From positions 1-6,825 of the forward strand of contig JAVEVH010000038.1 of NCBI GenBank assembly GCA_034005145.1: a stretch of 6,825 bases of DNA. Direction: 5' to 3'. Made by a program: the position numbers and the translations under genes. Every line of letters starts with the position of its first letter. Position 1 is the first letter of the stretch. A model generated the notes under the pieces. That model saw only the letters and a list, made by a program, of their open reading frames with translations. It had not been told where the DNA came from and did no database searches. Shown here piece by piece: positions 5,214 through 6,825 of the stretch. This stretch comes from JAVEVH01 sp034005145 (lineage in GTDB: Bacteria > Patescibacteriota > Dojkabacteria > SC72).

Positions 5214-5882
5214 TAGTTTGTTGTCAGGGATATTTTTAAGTAATTTTCCATCCATATATATTTCTAATAAGAAGTACTCCTTCAATATATCTAATAACTT
5301 TTTAATCTTTCTATCTCTTACGGGATGATACTCTACAGATATATTCTCTACCTTAGGTAATATCTTCCTATGACTTTTTAAAATATCTAATTCACTACCC
5401 TCAGTATCAATCTTAAGCATATCTATACACATAATATTCTTTAAGTATGAATCCAAGGTGGTACTCTGTACTGGTATGCCTTTAGTATTCTCTCTACCAT
5501 TCCAACTACCCTCCATTAAACTAGAGTTAGATTCCCATCCATTAATAGTTGCATCAATATGTAATACGGTATCCCCTATCTTAGAAGATACTGCCATATT
5601 TACTGTCTTAATATCCTCTAATCCATTAATATGGATATTTTCATTTAATATATCAAAAGAGTAGGGATTAGGTTCAAATGCGAGTATCTTACTTTTGGGA
5701 TATATTGATTTAAAGTAAAGAACAGATATACCAATATGTGATCCAATATCTACTATAAATGGTTGAGGATTATTAGATTTAAAAAAGTAAGATTCCTGAT
5801 TCCAAACCTCTCTTTTTAAAAAATGGTACTCTCTCCCATTGGGAAAGAGTACCGTAAATTTTCCTAACTTAGTTTGTTCCAT
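5184..5882 (-). CDS. FkbM-family SAM-dependent methyltransferase
   Basis: A 232-residue class I methyltransferase of the FkbM type (Methyltransf_21). Numbering from ATG 5882: FIVDIGSHIGISVLYF at about 42-57 is SAM-binding motif I, ILAFEPNPYSFDIL about 66-79 holds the acidic residue after beta-2, and MLKIDTEGSELDILKS about 155-170 is the family's hallmark IDxEGxE block. No signal or membrane segment, so cytoplasmic. Family members O-methylate diverse metabolites, and in many bacteria glycans; the substrate here cannot be read from sequence. Two starts are possible: ATG 5882, chosen because it is ATG and begins close to the first predicted strand, or TTG 5888, which is better spaced (9 nt) from GGAGAG at 5898-5903. 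It lies 12 bp downstream of the muramidase-like gene, so probably one operon with coupling. A TATAAT at 5888-5893 could be an internal promoter. Its 3' end overlaps yvcK by 30 bp. Confidence 0.88.
   Translation of the reverse strand: MEQTKLGKFTVLFPNGREYHFLKREVWNQESYFFKSNNPQPFIVDIGSHIGISVLYFKSIYPKSKILAFEPNPYSFDILNENIHINGLEDIKTVNMAVSSKIGDTVLHIDATINGWESNSSLMEGSWNGRENTKGIPVQSTTLDSYLKNIMCIDMLKIDTEGSELDILKSHRKILPKVENISVEYHPVRDRKIKKLLDILKEYFLLEIYMDGKLLKNIPDNKLLTIQGKKRE
5199..5237 (+). terminator. Weak terminator-like hairpin after yvcK
   Basis: TCCCTG (5199-5204) and CAGGGA (5225-5230) form a 6-bp GC-rich stem with a 20-nt loop, followed by TATTTTT (5231-5237). It straddles the yvcK stop codon and lies inside the 3' end of the opposing methyltransferase gene. 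The large loop makes it a poor intrinsic terminator; it is the only candidate near this convergent junction. Confidence 0.3.
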
Positions 5883-5894
5883 ACCCAATTATAC

Positions 5895-6494
5895 TTACTC
5901 TCCTATTAGATTCATAACGTAAGTTACTTTACTTGCCCATGCACTAGCAGAAGGAGGACAGTAGTATACAGATATTTCTTTAGGGGTATCTAAACCTCTT
6001 GAGTAATATCCACCTAAACCTTTAGATACTGTATATATACCCTCTTTAAAGTTTTTAAAAGAGTAACTACCCCAACCCCATGCATTGTAAGGTTTAAAGT
6101 TATGTAATCCACCACTAGACTCAATGATTGAGATAGCGGCTACTAATCTATAGTCAATACCATACATATCTGCAGCCTCTACAAAGTCCTTAGCATTAGC
6201 AGCAAGTGGGGCACCTCTTTTAGAAAGATACTTTCTAATATTCTCAATCTTTTTGGCCTTAAGAGCATCCTCAGGAGATATTGAAGCAGAGTTTTCTAAG
6301 ATGGTTTCTTGTACCGGGTTATTCTGTATATACTCTACATCCTCTTCAAATTCTTTTTGAAATTTAGCATTCTCAATACCTTCAATTTGTGTTAAGGCAA
6401 TCTCATTAACAGTATTTAGTATTAAACCGGTAGCAAGAATACCCGCTATTACGGCTAATACATTCTTTTTGTTGTATACCTTTATGTTTTTCAT
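5895..6494 (-). CDS. Membrane-anchored lysozyme/lytic transglycosylase-like protein
   Basis: A 199-residue envelope protein. A short basic N-terminus (MKNIKVYNKK) and a hydrophobic segment at about 11-27 with no clear cleavage site suggest a signal anchor placing the rest outside the membrane. Residues 32-85 are a charged linker. From about 86 there is a lysozyme-fold domain: IRKYLSKRGAPLAANAKDFV, then YGIDYRLVAAISIIESSGG (111-129) with E125 as the likely catalytic acid in the ES context shared by SLT transglycosylases and glucosaminidases, and YNAWGWG at 136-142. It ends at a predicted helix (ASAWASKVTYVMNLIGE). This arrangement is common in small proteins of Patescibacteria and some Firmicutes; the bond cleaved in peptidoglycan is not certain. 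ATG 6494 has the clearest Shine-Dalgarno in the window (AGAAAGGA, 6501-6508, 6 nt away). It is first in a probable operon with the methyltransferase gene. Confidence 0.82.
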   Translation of the reverse strand: MKNIKVYNKKNVLAVIAGILATGLILNTVNEIALTQIEGIENAKFQKEFEEDVEYIQNNPVQETILENSASISPEDALKAKKIENIRKYLSKRGAPLAANAKDFVEAADMYGIDYRLVAAISIIESSGGLHNFKPYNAWGWGSYSFKNFKEGIYTVSKGLGGYYSRGLDTPKEISVYYCPPSASAWASKVTYVMNLIGE

Positions 6495-6500
6495 AGTTAT

Positions 6501-6508
6501 TCCTTTCT
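6501..6508 (-). promoter_or_regulatory. Shine-Dalgarno of the muramidase-like gene
   Basis: AGAAAGGA on the minus strand, a long match to the anti-SD complement AGAAAGGAGG, 6 nt before ATG 6494. It fixes this start and shows that the organism does use SD-led initiation, in contrast to the SD-less starts of ileS, yvcK and the acidic small gene. Confidence 0.75.
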
Positions 6509-6546
6509 AACCCATAGTAAAGCTTCCTATTAAAAAAATCTTTAAT

Positions 6547-6552
6547 ATTATA
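6547..6552 (-). promoter_or_regulatory. -10 element for the muramidase-like gene
   Basis: A perfect TATAAT on the minus strand, about 52 nt before ATG 6494, leaving an untranslated leader of roughly 45 nt that carries the Shine-Dalgarno. No good -35 at 16-18 bp; TTGTTA lies only 14 bp upstream. It overlaps the plus-strand TATATT by two bases. Confidence 0.45.
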
Positions 6553-6556
6553 TATT
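6551..6556 (+). promoter_or_regulatory. Possible -10 of the right-edge gene, leaderless spacing
   Basis: TATATT (five of six to TATAAT) ends 6 nt before ATG 6563, so transcription would begin at the start codon. There is no Shine-Dalgarno and no obvious -35. In such AT-rich sequence this could be chance; it is listed because the same spacing recurs at yvcK. Confidence 0.35.
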
Positions 6557-6562
6557 CAATAT

Positions 6563-6825
6563 ATGTTAACAATGAACGTTACTAAGGGAAAAAGACAAAG
6601 AAGAAGTAAAAAGTTTCCTTTAATACTTCTGTACATAATTATACCATTTTTAGCCTTTTTTTCATATATATACATTAAAGATCAAATACCTCCATCCACA
6701 GTACTAGGCATATTTGTATATGTTCCTCCTAAGGTAGAATATGAGACTTTTAAGGTATCTTTTGATGAACAGATACCCATTGAGATACAGGAAATGGTTA
6801 AGGCAAGTGTAGAGGATATAGAATT
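6563..6825 (+). CDS. Membrane-anchored protein of unknown function, N-terminal part (runs off the right edge)
   Basis: An open frame of 87 codons continues past the window end; it is too short here to name. The translation has a strongly basic start (MLTMNVTKGKRQRRSKK), a hydrophobic segment at about 18-38 (FPLILLYIIIPFLAFFSYIY), then an outside region with PPSTVLGIFVYVPPKVEYETF and FDEQIPIEIQEMVKASVEDIE. The positive-inside pattern predicts an N-in signal anchor with the main domain extracytoplasmic. The phrase around FDEQIP followed by a helix resembles the beginning of periplasmic-binding-like modules, which in some bacteria precede CapA-type domains, but this is a weak impression. ATG 6563 is the first in frame; ATG 6572 (fourth codon) is an alternative. 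It is divergent from the muramidase-like gene, with overlapping -10 elements between them. Confidence 0.7.
   Translation, partial: MLTMNVTKGKRQRRSKKFPLILLYIIIPFLAFFSYIYIKDQIPPSTVLGIFVYVPPKVEYETFKVSFDEQIPIEIQEMVKASVEDIE

Noticed and set aside
5458..5664. Plus-strand open frame of 68 codons inside the FkbM gene
   Set aside because: Complement of the conserved methyltransferase core; shadow frame without its own ribosome site.
1..6825. Possible UGA recoding, as in some candidate phyla
   Set aside because: All recognised genes are complete with the standard code, no protein is interrupted by TGA, and all visible stops are TAA or TAG. Too few genes to conclude anything from the absence of TGA stops.
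1..6825. CRISPR arrays, insertion sequences, tRNA or rRNA genes
   Set aside because: No spaced direct repeats, no transposase or terminal inverted repeats, and no tRNA-like cloverleaf or rRNA sequence seen on either strand.

Overview
The window is AT-rich and tightly packed. It carries six complete or nearly complete genes, two genes cut by the window edges, and one well-defined riboswitch. The gene set, base composition, very small intergenic spaces, long eukaryotic-like IleRS and small membrane-anchored muramidase-like protein together suggest a Candidate Phyla Radiation (Patescibacteria) genome. That assignment is inference from style; no marker here fixes the phylum. No TGA is used in-frame or as a stop, so the window gives no evidence for or against recoding.

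Layout. On the minus strand at the left edge is the 5' part of ung (uracil-DNA glycosylase, motif GQDPYH). It overlaps the end of an upstream acidic 81-residue gene. A 324-bp stretch then holds a sigma70-type promoter and a complete T-box riboswitch with terminator, reading right into ileS. The T-box is the compact kind: the isoleucine codon ATC sits in the terminal loop of a tiny Stem I, followed by a Stem II with S-turn sequences, a T-box bulge UGGU and a transcription terminator. ileS encodes a 959-residue type-2 (eukaryotic-like) isoleucyl-tRNA synthetase. It ends directly against the stop codon of a convergent CarD/CdnL-like RNA polymerase-binding regulator. That regulator is transcribed divergently from yvcK/glmR, across a 35-62 bp spacer containing an inverted repeat that supplies a -10 element to each strand. 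yvcK overlaps tail-to-tail with an FkbM-type methyltransferase. The methyltransferase lies 12 bp downstream of a membrane-anchored lysozyme/lytic-transglycosylase-like protein on the minus strand. At the right edge a membrane-anchored protein of unknown function begins on the plus strand, divergent from the muramidase-like gene.

How the parts relate. Two themes can be supported: housekeeping information processing (DNA repair, Ile charging controlled by uncharged tRNA-Ile, RNA polymerase open-complex control) and envelope metabolism (YvcK control of amino-sugar/peptidoglycan precursors, peptidoglycan cleavage, possibly glycan methylation). The main point of interest is the minimal Ile T-box coupled to a strong intrinsic terminator, because the best-known T-boxes of this short class (actinobacterial ileS) act on translation. 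Second is the small acidic gene overlapping ung. Several starts lack a Shine-Dalgarno sequence and have a -10-like hexamer 6-7 nt upstream, which suggests leaderless transcription of some genes.
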